From: an uncultured Paracoccaceae bacterium
GTDB lineage: Bacteria; Pseudomonadota; Alphaproteobacteria; Rhodobacterales; Rhodobacteraceae
Direction of reading: 5' to 3'
Assembly (NCBI GenBank): GCA_947496605.1
Contig: CANMDF010000004.1
Location: forward strand, 248,001-312,000
DNA length: 64,000 bases
This document shows, in pieces, positions 1 through 8,947 of the stretch (position 1 is its first letter; each line of letters opens with the position of its first letter). A program made the translations under genes and the position numbers. The notes below the pieces were generated by a model. It had not been told where the DNA came from. It ran no database searches and saw nothing but the letters and a program-made list of their open reading frames with translations.

Positions 1-293
1 ATGAGTTTGAGAGCGACCGAAAGAAACATCCAATAGAAGGTGCGCACAATCGTGTCGTGAAACTTACGGCTCTCGAGAAGGTCTTCATAGTTGGCAAGGC
101 CGACGTATTCTTCCCCGCCTAACCCCGCCTCCATGAAAGACAGCCGGACAGTTTCTGCCAAAGGCCATGCCACGATAACGGCAATAAAAAGCATGGCTGG
201 GCCTATCAGCAGCCAACCAAAGACGGCCTCTGACAAAACGCGCTTGCGTGGTGCTTCTGTTTTGAAACTGGCAGCTTCGACCACGTTTACCAT
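1..293 (-). CDS. Sugar ABC transporter permease, N-terminal part (cut by window edge)
   Basis: Read from an ATG at 293 on the minus strand, the frame stays open to the window edge, so only about 97 N-terminal residues are visible. They show a short cytoplasmic start, a hydrophobic segment WLLIGPAMLFIAVIVAWPL at about residues 27-45, then FMEAGLGGEEYVGLANYEDLL-like sequence. This arrangement is typical of MalF/UgpA-type inner-membrane permeases of binding-protein-dependent sugar importers. A GGCGGGGAA stretch just upstream can serve as ribosome binding site. It is divergent from a GntR regulator and GH20 hexosaminidase, so chito-oligosaccharide or N-acetylglucosamine uptake is the likely job (inference). 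Confidence 0.8.
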   Translation of the reverse strand, partial: MVNVVEAASFKTEAPRKRVLSEAVFGWLLIGPAMLFIAVIVAWPLAETVRLSFMEAGLGGEEYVGLANYEDLLESRKFHDTIVRTFYWMFLSVALKL

Positions 294-363
294 TTCATTC
301 CCCGCCAATGCGGTCTCGAATCAACCGCGTTAGGCAAAGGTTACCGCAGATTCCCATTTTTGC

Positions 364-483
364 TACCATTTTAATACCAAAATATTTTTCTTGCTATTTT
401 CTTATATTTTGCAAAGATTTGTTGATGACATACTGGGTAAACTGGTATGAATTTTTAAAATTGGTATTACTTTTTGTACCAGA
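364..483. promoter_or_regulatory. AT-rich divergent promoter region with repeated GGTAT/ATACC half-sites
   Basis: The gap between the divergent permease and GntR genes is much more AT-rich than its surroundings. It carries TACCA at 364-368, AATACCA at 373-379, TGGTAT at 443-448, TGGTAT at 462-467 and GTACCAGA at 476-483. The two forward TGGTAT copies are 19 bases apart start to start, and the last two sites face each other. HutC-subfamily GntR proteins bind such inverted half-sites, so these are probable operators of the adjacent regulator, controlling both directions. The assignment rests on position and repetition only. Confidence 0.5.
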
Positions 484-496
484 GCGGAGTCGACAA

Positions 497-1252
497 TTGA
501 CCGACCTTATGACCGAACTTGATACGGACAGATGGTACAAGAATGGCCGTGGACCCCGTTATCAACAGCTGTCTCGTTATATCGCGGGCCTGATCAACAG
601 TGGTGATTTGACAACGGATGATCAGTTGCCGTCTGAACGCGAACTTGCAGATGTCTCTGGGGTTAGCCGGGTCACAGTGCGCAAGGCGATTGGCGAATTG
701 GCCTTGGCTGGCCTGATCGAACAAAAACAGGGTGCCGGCTCATTTGTACGTGGACCAGGTGAGCGGTTTGAGCAGTCTTTGTCGTCTTTGGTTTCATTCA
801 CTGAAAACCTGCAAGCGCGGGGGATCAAGTCATCCAGCGAAACACTTCTCAAAGGATTGTTCCGTCCAACCCCGACAGAAACAACGGTGCTTGGGCTTAG
901 TCGCGTGCAGCAGGTCGCACGGGTTCACCGGTTACGCAGTGGCGATGGCGTGCCGATGGCACTTGAACACTCTTCTCTCCCTGATGACATCCTACCAAGG
1001 CCAGAAAAGCTCGAAGTCTCGCTCTATGATTTGCTCCGCAAGCGCGACAGCGCGCCAACCCGCGCCATCCAGCGTGTCTCTGCCGTTAATGCGACAGGTC
1101 CAGTTGCCGAGTTGCTCAAGATGGCCGAAGGCACTGCAGTCTTACAGATTGAGCGGACAGGCTATCTGGCATCCGGTCGCCCGATTGAGTTTACGAGCGG
1201 CGTTTATCGCTCTGACATCTATGATTTCGTCTCTGAACTGAGGCTTGATTGA
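497..1252 (+). CDS. GntR family (HutC subfamily) transcriptional regulator
   Basis: A 251-residue regulator with an N-terminal winged helix (PRYQQLSRYIAGLI at about residues 19-32, then LPSERELADVSGVSRVTVRKA) and a C-terminal UTRA-type effector domain ending in EFTSGVYRSDIYDF. That layout is the HutC subfamily, which often senses phosphorylated sugars such as GlcNAc-6-P. A longer open frame begins at 308, but that part is AT-rich and non-coding in appearance. I chose TTG at 497 because GGAG at 486-489 lies seven bases upstream; ATG at 509 is the alternative. It is followed after one base by the GH20 gene and is divergent from a sugar permease, so it probably controls this chitin-sugar locus. 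Confidence 0.85.
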   Translation: MTDLMTELDTDRWYKNGRGPRYQQLSRYIAGLINSGDLTTDDQLPSERELADVSGVSRVTVRKAIGELALAGLIEQKQGAGSFVRGPGERFEQSLSSLVSFTENLQARGIKSSSETLLKGLFRPTPTETTVLGLSRVQQVARVHRLRSGDGVPMALEHSSLPDDILPRPEKLEVSLYDLLRKRDSAPTRAIQRVSAVNATGPVAELLKMAEGTAVLQIERTGYLASGRPIEFTSGVYRSDIYDFVSELRLD

Positions 1253-1253
1253 T

Positions 1254-3035
1254 ATGCAATATGATTGCCGCATCGATGGCGAATTGCTGATCTGCAAATT
1301 GATCGCTGATCGCGACCTGCGTGCACCAATCTTTTGCTTCTCAGGCATGGCGCCACTGGCCCCCGTCAGCGGTGGGACATTGCAGCGTTCCGTCGGTAGC
1401 TACACCGAAGTCGCTTTGCCAGATTTGGCCAAGGGGACCATGCATGAAGTCCAAATCAAGTATCAAGAAGGGTTTAAACCTGCCAACAGAGCATGGATGC
1501 CACTTGGCCCATATCTGTTAGTTGACGGCGAGATCATGACTTTGCCCCCGACGCCATCGGGCCGTGTTCAAGCACCAAAGAAAAAGCGCGGTCCAATCGA
1601 CAGCCTGCCAGTCGTTCCGCAACCTGCGCATTGGCATCCGAGGTCTGACGTCATTACGGTTGATGGCTTTGCCTTCCAAGACGATGCCCTGCAGGCGGTA
1701 GAAGCACTTGCCAACAGGCAAGGCAAAATCTTTGCGGGGTCTTTTCCGGTGACCCTAAAGGTCGCTGAAATGCCCCAAGATGCATACACGTTGGAAATAA
1801 CCGAAAATGGCATAACCTTGACCGCAAATTCATATGGTGGTCGGTTCTACGCCGGTGTCACCTTGCTATCACTCCTGCAACAGGGCCCACTTCCTTGCGG
1901 CAAGATCAGCGATAAGCCGCGGTTCGGATGGCGCGGTCAGCACCTTGATACAGCACGGCATTTCTATCAGCCGGATACGATCTTTGCATTGCTGGACCTG
2001 ATGGCGATGCTCAAACTGAACCGCTTTCACTGGCATTTCGCAGATGACGAGGCATTTCGCATTGAAATCGATAGTATCCCTCGGCTCTGGCAAGAAACGG
2101 CCTTGCGCGGCCAAGGTCAGGCCCTTCCCGGTCTGTTCAACGGCGCACCTGTGGAAGGCGGCACCTATTCCAAGCAAGATGTCCGAGACATTGTTGATCA
2201 TGCCAAACAACTGAACATCGAAGTCTTACCAGAAATTGAAGCGCCCGCACATGCGCTCGCCATCACCACCCTTTACCCTGAAACACGCGATCCAGATGAC
2301 ACCGGTTCCGAAAGATCTGTGCAAGGTTATGCGCGCAATGCCTTGAACCCAGCGATGCCTAAGACGTGGGAGATTTTAGAGGCGATCGTCTATGAAATAG
2401 GACAGCTTTTCCCGTTTGAGCATATACATCTAGGCTGTGATGAATTGCCCAAAGATACATGGATGAACAGCCCTAAGGCACGTGAGTTCATGGCTAAAAA
2501 CGGTCTGACAACTACACATGACCTGCAAGGCTGGACCATCGCAAAACTTGCTTCTTTTGCCCGTGCGCGTGGGTTACGACCAGCCGCTTGGGAAGAGGCT
2601 TCCCAAGGGTGCCAAGGCGGAATTGGCAACGATGCGATACTATTCAGTTGGACAGGCCAGGGCCCCGGCATTGAAGCGGCGCGCGCAGGTTATGATGTAG
2701 TCATGACGCCGGCTCAGCACGTCTACCTCGACATGGCGCATACGGATGATCCTGATGATTGGGGCGCAAGCTGGGCGGCTTTTGTTGATCTGGAAGATAC
2801 AATCAATTGGAATCCGGTCCCTAACGAAACTCTGGCTGAGCGGATCATCGGTGTACAAGGCGCGTTTTGGTCTGAATTCACAACGGCGGACACGCAGATA
2901 TGGCCAATGCTAATGCCCCGTATGTTAGGCGTCAGCGCGATGGCCTGGCAAGAAACGCCGCCCACGCCGGAGACACTGCTTGCGTTGGCAGGCGTTTATT
3001 CTTTGGATGATTGCGGAAAGCTGACCCTGTCTTGA
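1254..3035 (+). CDS. Beta-N-acetylhexosaminidase, glycoside hydrolase family 20
   Basis: A 593-residue GH20 enzyme that would release N-acetylhexosamine from the non-reducing end of chito-oligosaccharides. Visible marks are the barrel start RFGWRGQHLDTARHF, the HWHFADDEAFRIEID strand, and the catalytic Asp-Glu pair D396-E397 in HLGCDELP (most family members have GGDE here, so the Cys is a small variation). No signal peptide is visible, so it probably acts in the cytoplasm on imported oligosaccharides. ATG 1254 begins one base after the GntR stop; a TTG at 1245 in the same frame would overlap that stop. The tight spacing points to co-transcription with the regulator. Confidence 0.9.
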   Translation: MQYDCRIDGELLICKLIADRDLRAPIFCFSGMAPLAPVSGGTLQRSVGSYTEVALPDLAKGTMHEVQIKYQEGFKPANRAWMPLGPYLLVDGEIMTLPPTPSGRVQAPKKKRGPIDSLPVVPQPAHWHPRSDVITVDGFAFQDDALQAVEALANRQGKIFAGSFPVTLKVAEMPQDAYTLEITENGITLTANSYGGRFYAGVTLLSLLQQGPLPCGKISDKPRFGWRGQHLDTARHFYQPDTIFALLDLMAMLKLNRFHWHFADDEAFRIEIDSIPRLWQETALRGQGQALPGLFNGAPVEGGTYSKQDVRDIVDHAKQLNIEVLPEIEAPAHALAITTLYPETRDPDDTGSERSVQGYARNALNPAMPKTWEILEAIVYEIGQLFPFEHIHLGCDELPKDTWMNSPKAREFMAKNGLTTTHDLQGWTIAKLASFARARGLRPAAWEEASQGCQGGIGNDAILFSWTGQGPGIEAARAGYDVVMTPAQHVYLDMAHTDDPDDWGASWAAFVDLEDTINWNPVPNETLAERIIGVQGAFWSEFTTADTQIWPMLMPRMLGVSAMAWQETPPTPETLLALAGVYSLDDCGKLTLS

Positions 3036-3051
3036 TCTTGCCAGCTGCGAT

Positions 3052-3393
3052 TTAATCGTATGCGGCATCCACTATAAACTCGACCTTCAACTCAGGCCGG
3101 GCCAGTTTGGCCTCTCCACAGGCACGCGCAGGCGCATGGCCTGCGGGCACCCAAGCATTCCACACTTCATTCAAGCCTTTGAAATCGCTCATATCCGCCA
3201 ACCAGATAGTGACCCGCAGCATCTTTTCCCGTGATGACCCAGCCATTTCAAGCAAAGCATCAATTTTATCGAGACAAATCTGGACCTGCTCCTGAATGGT
3301 GTCACCTTCGGCAACCTGCCCTGTCAAATAAGCAACCCCATTGTGCTTAACGATTTTTGACGACCGCTTGCCTGTTTCAATCCGTTCAATCAT
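3052..3393 (-). CDS. RidA family protein (YjgF/YER057c/UK114)
   Basis: A 113-residue single-domain protein of usual RidA length, with the typical VAYLTGQVAEGDTIQEQ strand, the long helix IDALLEMAGSSREKMLRVTI and the C-terminal ARPELKVEFIVDAA, where the Arg sits at the position that binds the carboxylate of substrate imines in RidA. RidA proteins hydrolyse reactive enamines and imines released by PLP enzymes or amino acid oxidation. It is divergent from an aldehyde dehydrogenase and dipeptidase, which suggests a nitrogen-containing substrate in that pathway (inference). The gene converges on GH20 with a 16-base gap. Confidence 0.85.
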   Translation of the reverse strand: MIERIETGKRSSKIVKHNGVAYLTGQVAEGDTIQEQVQICLDKIDALLEMAGSSREKMLRVTIWLADMSDFKGLNEVWNAWVPAGHAPARACGEAKLARPELKVEFIVDAAYD

Positions 3394-3411
3394 CTCACAT
3401 GTCCTTTTCAG

Positions 3412-3441
3412 CTACCCAACGCGAACGTGGCTCTTGGGTAG
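3412..3441. promoter_or_regulatory. Perfect 8-bp inverted repeat in the RidA/aldehyde dehydrogenase intergenic region
   Basis: CTACCCAA at 3412-3419 and TTGGGTAG at 3434-3441 are perfect inverted copies separated by 14 bases, beginning 19 bases upstream of the RidA start codon. The spacing suits a dimeric regulator; a hairpin in the RidA leader is also possible. The regulator is unknown; the LysR gene of this island is the nearest candidate. Confidence 0.4.
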
Positions 3442-3613
3442 ATTGATGGTCGTACAGTCACCCTGAACGCAAGCCTTTTCCACGCCTACGGTCTCGAAAC
3501 GGCCTGATCAGGTCGCTATAAGAATGGCCAACACGCCTGCTAAGATTAAGAGTGCCTCGGAGGCTGCAATCAGATAGGCATGCCGCGATAGATTTAGCAC
3601 CAAGGAAACGATC

Positions 3614-5065
3614 ATGTCAGAGCTGCACCAAAACTACATCGCCGGTGAGTGGGTTTCGGGGACATCCGAGATTGAGAACCGAAACCCCTCTGACTTGACT
3701 GATCTGGTGGGTTTGTTCGCCCAAGCAAGCGCTGACCAGCTAGACGCGACATTGGATCGGGCCCGTCAGGCGCAGGTCGAATGGGCGGCCTATGGCATGG
3801 AACGCAAGCAGGCCGTGCTGATGGCCATCGGGAACGAATTGATGGCCCGCGCCGAAGAGTTGGGCACATTGCTTAGCCGTGAAGAGGGCAAGCCTATTGC
3901 TGAAGGCAAAGGCGAAGTATACCGCGCGGGTCAGTTTTTTACTTACTACGCCGCCGAATGCCTGCGCCAGTTGGGCGAAAATGCGGACTCGGTCCGTGAC
4001 GGTGTCGAAATCGACGTGCGCCGCGAGGCTGTTGGCGTTGTCGCGATCATCTCACCCTGGAACTTTCCCACCGCAACCGCGTCTTGGAAAATTGCCCCAG
4101 CACTTTGTTACGGCAACGCGGTCGTCTGGAAGCCAGCAAACATTACACCTGCTTCTGCTGTAGCATTGACCGAGATCATCGCGCGGCAGGACATCCCAAA
4201 GGGACTGTTCAGCCTTGTCATGGGATCTGGACGCGACATCGGCCAGCGTTTGGTCGAAAGCCCCAAGGTGAACGCGATTTCATTTACCGGGTCCGTTCCT
4301 GTTGGCAAAGGTATCGCGTCCGCCGCGATCCAGAACCTGACTAAAGTTCAGATGGAAATGGGCTCAAAGAACGCATTGGCCGTAATGGATGACGCCGACA
4401 TTGATCTGGCTGTGACCTTGGCGCTTGGCGGCGCATTTGGCGGAACAGGGCAAAAATGCACCGCATCCTCGCGTCTCATCGTTCACAGCGCCGTGCACGA
4501 TGCATTCGTCGAAAAATTGATCGCTGGCACAAAGGCGATGAAGGTCGGACATGGACAAGAGGAAGGCACCCAAATGGGCCCCGTCGTCAGTGAACAACAG
4601 CTGAATGAAAATCTGGCCTACGTTGATCTGGGCAAGTCTGAGGGTGCTGAATTGGCCTGTGGCGGCGTCCGGCTCGAGATGCCACATGACGGCTATTACA
4701 TGTCGCCAGGTGTCTTCGTGAATTCTAACAACGCCATGCGCATCAACCGTGAAGAAATGTTCGCGCCGCTCACGTCCGTGATCAAAGTGGACAGTTATGA
4801 AGAGGCGTTGACAACTGTCAACGACACCAACTTTGGTCTCACCTCTGGCGTCGTCACCCAAAGCCTTGCGCGCGCCACGCACTTCCGCCGCAATGCCCGC
4901 ACCGGTGTTGTAACCGTGAACCTGCCAACCGCAGGTACAGACTATCACGTACCATTTGGCGGGCGTGGTGACAGCTCTTACGGACCACGTGAACAAGGCA
5001 AGGCCGCTGCAGAGTTCTATACCACCGTCAAGACCGCCTATATCAGCGCAGGGAAACCGTTCTGA
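3614..5065 (+). CDS. NAD(P)-dependent aldehyde dehydrogenase, 2,5-dioxovalerate (2-oxoglutarate semialdehyde) dehydrogenase type
   Basis: A 483-residue soluble aldehyde dehydrogenase that oxidises an aldehyde to a carboxylate. The Rossmann signature IISPWNFPTATASWK, general base E248 (MEMGSKNA) and nucleophile C282 (GGTGQKCTASSR) are all present. The C-terminal TAGTDYHVPFGGRGDSSYG followed by PREQG is the pattern I associate with 2-oxoglutarate-semialdehyde dehydrogenases, which end sugar-acid and hydroxyproline catabolism. The substrate here is not proven. A GGAAACG stretch precedes the ATG. The stop TGA overlaps the ATG of the dipeptidase (TGATG), so the two are translationally coupled. Confidence 0.85.
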   Translation: MSELHQNYIAGEWVSGTSEIENRNPSDLTDLVGLFAQASADQLDATLDRARQAQVEWAAYGMERKQAVLMAIGNELMARAEELGTLLSREEGKPIAEGKGEVYRAGQFFTYYAAECLRQLGENADSVRDGVEIDVRREAVGVVAIISPWNFPTATASWKIAPALCYGNAVVWKPANITPASAVALTEIIARQDIPKGLFSLVMGSGRDIGQRLVESPKVNAISFTGSVPVGKGIASAAIQNLTKVQMEMGSKNALAVMDDADIDLAVTLALGGAFGGTGQKCTASSRLIVHSAVHDAFVEKLIAGTKAMKVGHGQEEGTQMGPVVSEQQLNENLAYVDLGKSEGAELACGGVRLEMPHDGYYMSPGVFVNSNNAMRINREEMFAPLTSVIKVDSYEEALTTVNDTNFGLTSGVVTQSLARATHFRRNARTGVVTVNLPTAGTDYHVPFGGRGDSSYGPREQGKAAAEFYTTVKTAYISAGKPF

Positions 5066-6039
5066 TGCCCCGCATCGACAATCTGCAATATGCCAATTGG
5101 TCGGAAAAAATCTTTCGCCAGATGCGCGAAGGCGGGGTCGATGCGGTCCATGTGACCATCGCCTACCATGAGAATTTCCGCGAGACTGTACTGAACTTTG
5201 AACAGTGGAACCGCTGGTTTGAGCAATACCCTGACCTGATCATGAAGGGCCAATGGGCGTCGGACGTGGATCGCGCACAGGAAACCGGGCGCACCGCAAT
5301 CTTCTTTGGCTTCCAGAACCCCAGCCCGATTGAAGATGACATTGGGCTGGTTGAAATCGTGCACACCTTGGGCGCACGCTTTATGCAGCTGACCTACAAC
5401 AATCAGTCCCTGCTGGCGACCGGATGTTATGAGGCCGAGGACACTGGGATCACCCGCATGGGCCGTCAGGTGATCAAAGAAATGAACCGCGTGGGCTTGG
5501 TTGTGGATATGAGCCATTCAGCGGATCGGTCGACGATTGATGCCGCCGATTTGTCCGAGCGCCCCATCGCGATCACCCATGCCAACCCCTACGCGTGGTC
5601 TCCTGCCCTGCGTAATAAGAAAGACGATGTCATCCGCGCAGTGACGCAGAATGGCGGAATGCTTGGGTTTTCGATGTATCCTCACCATTTGAAAGACAAG
5701 TCCGATTGCACGCTCGAAAGTTTCTGCGAAATGATTGCGCGCACGGCCGAAGAGTTCGGAGCAGCCCATTTGGGTCTTGGGTCCGACTTGTGCCAAGACC
5801 AACCCGATAGCATCGTGGAATGGATGCGCGTCGGCCGCTGGAGCAAAGAAATCGACTATGGCGAAGGGTCCGCCGCTGCACCGGGCTTTCCACCAATGCC
5901 AAGCTGGTTTCAGGATAACCGCGACTTTGGGAACATCGAAGCTGGCTTGAAAGCCACCGGTTTTTCAGATGATGAGGTTGCAGGGATCATGGGTGGCAAT
6001 TGGCACAGGTTCTATGCTGAGAACTTCATTTCTCAGTGA
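5065..6039 (+). CDS. Membrane dipeptidase-like hydrolase (peptidase family M19)
   Basis: A 324-residue M19 metallohydrolase, somewhat shorter than renal dipeptidase (about 370). It shows GGVDAVHVTIAYH near the start, FFGFQNPSPIEDD, LTYNNQSLLATG, VVDMSHSADRSTIDA with the metal-binding His, ITHANPYAWSPALRNK, and HLGLGSDL near the end. Family members hydrolyse dipeptides, often with a D-residue at the C-terminal side, and related amides or lactams. No signal peptide or anchor is visible, so a cytoplasmic role is likely. It shares its start with the upstream aldehyde dehydrogenase stop and overlaps the convergent second aldehyde dehydrogenase by seven bases. The natural substrate is unknown. Confidence 0.85.
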   Translation: MPRIDNLQYANWSEKIFRQMREGGVDAVHVTIAYHENFRETVLNFEQWNRWFEQYPDLIMKGQWASDVDRAQETGRTAIFFGFQNPSPIEDDIGLVEIVHTLGARFMQLTYNNQSLLATGCYEAEDTGITRMGRQVIKEMNRVGLVVDMSHSADRSTIDAADLSERPIAITHANPYAWSPALRNKKDDVIRAVTQNGGMLGFSMYPHHLKDKSDCTLESFCEMIARTAEEFGAAHLGLGSDLCQDQPDSIVEWMRVGRWSKEIDYGEGSAAAPGFPPMPSWFQDNRDFGNIEAGLKATGFSDDEVAGIMGGNWHRFYAENFISQ

Positions 6040-7487
6040 TGCAAGGCCGCGACGGTCTTGAGAACAGAGAAACCGTAAAGCGCCTCGAACCCCTTTTCGC
6101 GCCCGTGCCCCGACAGGCCTCTACCGCCAAAGGGCAGTTCAACACCGCCACCTGCACCGTAATTGTTAATAAACACCTGCCCAGCCCGCAGTGCCCGCGC
6201 CATGCGCATTTGCCGCGCACCGTTTTCAGACCAACAGGACGCAACCAATCCAAAGTCCGTACCATTAGCGATGGCAATCGCTTCGGCTTCATCCTCAAAC
6301 GGGATGATCACCTGAACGGGGCCAAAGATTTCATCTTGGGCGAGCGGATGATCCGGAGGTACATCAGCAAAGAGTGTCGGCACCACGTAGGCACCTTCTG
6401 CCGGGGCATCGCTTACGATCTGCCCTTCTGCCGCAAGCCTAAGGTCGGCGCCTTTGGCTAAAAAACCTTCAACGATTTCTTTCTGCCGGACTGACACCAA
6501 TGGTCCAATATCTAAGTCGGCGCTGGCGGGCCCTGCACGAAGTTCCGCATACCGCGCTGCCATCGCTGCAACCACCTGATCGTAGACGCCACGTTGTACT
6601 AATATTCGCGACGATGCCGAACAGGTTTGCCCGGCGTTCTGGATACCAGCGTTCACCAAGAATGGCAGCGCTGCGTCTATATTGGCGTCATCAAAGACGA
6701 CCTGAGGCGACTTACCCCCTAGTTCCAATGTCACCGGCACGACATTCGCACCCGCTGTTTGCTGGATCAGCTTGCCGACGCCGACCGACCCGGTGAAAGA
6801 AATATGGTGCACGCCCTTATGCGCTGACAGCGCCGCCCCCGCTTCAGCACCCAATCCCGGAACGACGTTTAGCACACCTGCTGGCAGTCCTGCTTTACGG
6901 GCAATTTCGGCGAATGCTAGCGCGGTCAAACAAGCCTCTTCCGCAGGCTTCAGCACACAGGCATTGCCCATCGCCAAAGCCGCCCCGACGGATCGCCCGA
7001 TGATCTGCATCGGGTAGTTCCACGGGATGATATGCCCCGTCACGCCGTGCGGTTCGCGCAGGGTGTAGACAGTGTAGCCGTCCAGATAGGGAATGGTTTC
7101 GCCGTGCACCTTGTCGGCAGCACCACCGTAAAACTCCAGATAGCGGGCCAGCGCCAAGACATCCGCACGCGCTTGTTTCAGTGGTTTGCCAACGTCCATC
7201 GCCTCAAGTTTGGCCAATTCGTCGACTTGCTGCAAAACCGCATGTCCAATTTTGGCCAATATACGCCCGCGCTCTGCGGCAGTTGCCTTGCCCCATTGAC
7301 CTGACAGTGCTGCCTCTGCAGCCACAACGGCGGCATCGATATCCGCGGCTTGGCCGCGCGCGATCTCGCACAACGTATTGCCATCAGACGGGTTGATCAG
7401 CGGGAGGGTGTCGCCCGAAAGCGGAGCGACCCAAGCACCCGCGATGAAGCAGTTGCTTGGGTCGATGTTGAGCGGCCTAATTGACAT
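6033..7487 (-). CDS. Aldehyde dehydrogenase, betaine-aldehyde dehydrogenase-like
   Basis: A 484-residue aldehyde dehydrogenase with the Rossmann signature GHIIPWNYPMQI, general base in ELGGKSPQ and nucleophile in NAGQTCSASSR, ending VELPFGGRGLSGHGREKG. The class resembles betaine, gamma-aminobutyraldehyde and similar amino-aldehyde dehydrogenases and differs clearly from the one at 3614. ATG 7487 was preferred; a TTG at 7499 overlapping the upstream stop would add four residues. It is the last gene of a minus-strand operon behind the TRAP transporter, so it probably acts on an aldehyde derived from the imported compound. Confidence 0.85.
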   Translation of the reverse strand: MSIRPLNIDPSNCFIAGAWVAPLSGDTLPLINPSDGNTLCEIARGQAADIDAAVVAAEAALSGQWGKATAAERGRILAKIGHAVLQQVDELAKLEAMDVGKPLKQARADVLALARYLEFYGGAADKVHGETIPYLDGYTVYTLREPHGVTGHIIPWNYPMQIIGRSVGAALAMGNACVLKPAEEACLTALAFAEIARKAGLPAGVLNVVPGLGAEAGAALSAHKGVHHISFTGSVGVGKLIQQTAGANVVPVTLELGGKSPQVVFDDANIDAALPFLVNAGIQNAGQTCSASSRILVQRGVYDQVVAAMAARYAELRAGPASADLDIGPLVSVRQKEIVEGFLAKGADLRLAAEGQIVSDAPAEGAYVVPTLFADVPPDHPLAQDEIFGPVQVIIPFEDEAEAIAIANGTDFGLVASCWSENGARQMRMARALRAGQVFINNYGAGGGVELPFGGRGLSGHGREKGFEALYGFSVLKTVAALHH

Positions 7488-7495
7488 CGTCGGCG

Positions 7496-8944
7496 TCAAT
7501 TACCGTAGGCGACCGAGGGTAGCCATGTGACCAGCCACGGGAACTCGAACACGATGAACAAGCCCAAGATCTGCAGCAACACAAACGGGATCACCCCTTT
7601 GTAGATATCACCGATGGTCACACCCGGTGGGCACACACCTTTGAGATAGAACAGTGCAAAGCCGACCGGCGGGGTTAAGAATGACGTTTGTAATGTCACT
7701 GCCACCAAAATAGCGAACCATGTCACAACAGGTGCTGCCACTTGGTTATAGTCGGGAATGTCCGCCTCAATCCCCAAGCCCTGAATGATCGGCAACATCA
7801 ACGGCATGATGATGATCGTGATCTCGATCCAGTCGAGCAGGAAGCCCAATAGGAATACGATGAACAGGATGAACAGGATGATGGCATATGGGTCTTCAAA
7901 GACTGACAGTACCAAACCTTCAATGATCTCATCGCCACCGTAACGGCGCAGGATGAAGGCAAAGAAATTCGCCGCCAAGAAGATGCCAACGATATAACCC
8001 GAGGTGTTCAGCGTCGAGCGGCTGACCTCGCGCAGGACCTTCATGTTCAGGCGTCCGTTAAACATCGCGAGCATCGTCGCACCAAGGGCACCAAGGCCCG
8101 AGGCTTCGGTCGGCGTGGCAATACCAGCAAAGATTGACCCCAGCACCAGCAAGATAAGGATCATGGGTGGGATAACAGCCAGCAAGACCTCTTTGATGAC
8201 CGGCCAACCAACCTCTTCCGTCTTTTCAGGCACTGGCATCGCGTCAGGTTTGATCAGTCCATAGATGACGATGAACGTGATGTAGAGCGCACCCAGGATC
8301 AGCCCGGGGAACAACGCACCCATGAACAAATCACCAAGGCTGATTGCCAACTGGTCTGACATGATGACAAGCATAATGGACGGTGGGATCAAAATGCCCA
8401 ACGTACCAGCCGAGGCGATCGTACCTGTCGCAATCGGCTTGGAATAGTTCTGCTGCATCATTGCAGGCAAGGCCATTACGCCTAACAGCGTCACAGAGGC
8501 ACCAATCACACCGGTAGAAGCCGCAAGAATGATACCAATCAACAGCACCGTCAGCGACAAACCACCACGCAGGCTGCCGAACAGCTTTTGCATGGATTGC
8601 ATCATCCGTTGAGCTACGCCGGATTGATCCAGCATGAGGCCCATAAAGATAAACATCGGCAAGGCCACGAGAACAGGGTTCTTGACCGTGCTACCAAAGA
8701 TACGGCCCGATAAGGCACCTAGTTTTTGATAGTCGATGCCAGTGCGATCAAATTCGATGATATCGCGAAAATAGCTGCGATACGGGTCCAAAAAGACCTC
8801 AGCGATCACCACAAAAACAAGGCTTACGCCGACCAAAGCCATTGCCACCGGGATGCCGCGAAACAGCATCCAGATGAACGTGAGGAACATGACGATGACC
8901 GCCACTTCGTTGAGGGTCAGGAATTGTCCGATAAAGGAAAGCAT
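7496..8944 (-). CDS. TRAP transporter large permease subunit (DctM type)
   Basis: A 482-residue integral membrane protein with about 12 hydrophobic segments. Typical DctM marks include IPVAMALVGVSLVF, VALPMFIFMGLMLDQSG, IIPPS-like GILIPPSIMLVIM, ATPTEASGLGALGA and LTPPVGFALFYLKGV. It is longer than classic DctM (about 430) because of an extra loop near residues 52-75, as in the mannitol/chloroaromatic-type TRAP subgroup. It forms the ion-coupled channel for a substrate delivered by the binding protein at 9842. Three bases separate it from the small subunit and the stop lies just before the downstream aldehyde dehydrogenase. Confidence 0.92.
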   Translation of the reverse strand: MLSFIGQFLTLNEVAVIVMFLTFIWMLFRGIPVAMALVGVSLVFVVIAEVFLDPYRSYFRDIIEFDRTGIDYQKLGALSGRIFGSTVKNPVLVALPMFIFMGLMLDQSGVAQRMMQSMQKLFGSLRGGLSLTVLLIGIILAASTGVIGASVTLLGVMALPAMMQQNYSKPIATGTIASAGTLGILIPPSIMLVIMSDQLAISLGDLFMGALFPGLILGALYITFIVIYGLIKPDAMPVPEKTEEVGWPVIKEVLLAVIPPMILILLVLGSIFAGIATPTEASGLGALGATMLAMFNGRLNMKVLREVSRSTLNTSGYIVGIFLAANFFAFILRRYGGDEIIEGLVLSVFEDPYAIILFILFIVFLLGFLLDWIEITIIIMPLMLPIIQGLGIEADIPDYNQVAAPVVTWFAILVAVTLQTSFLTPPVGFALFYLKGVCPPGVTIGDIYKGVIPFVLLQILGLFIVFEFPWLVTWLPSVAYGN

Positions 8945-8947
8945 GAA

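Noticed and set aside
308..496. N-terminal extension of the GntR regulator from ATG 308
   Set aside because: The DNA is AT-rich promoter sequence with repeated operator-like half-sites, and the peptide does not resemble GntR proteins.
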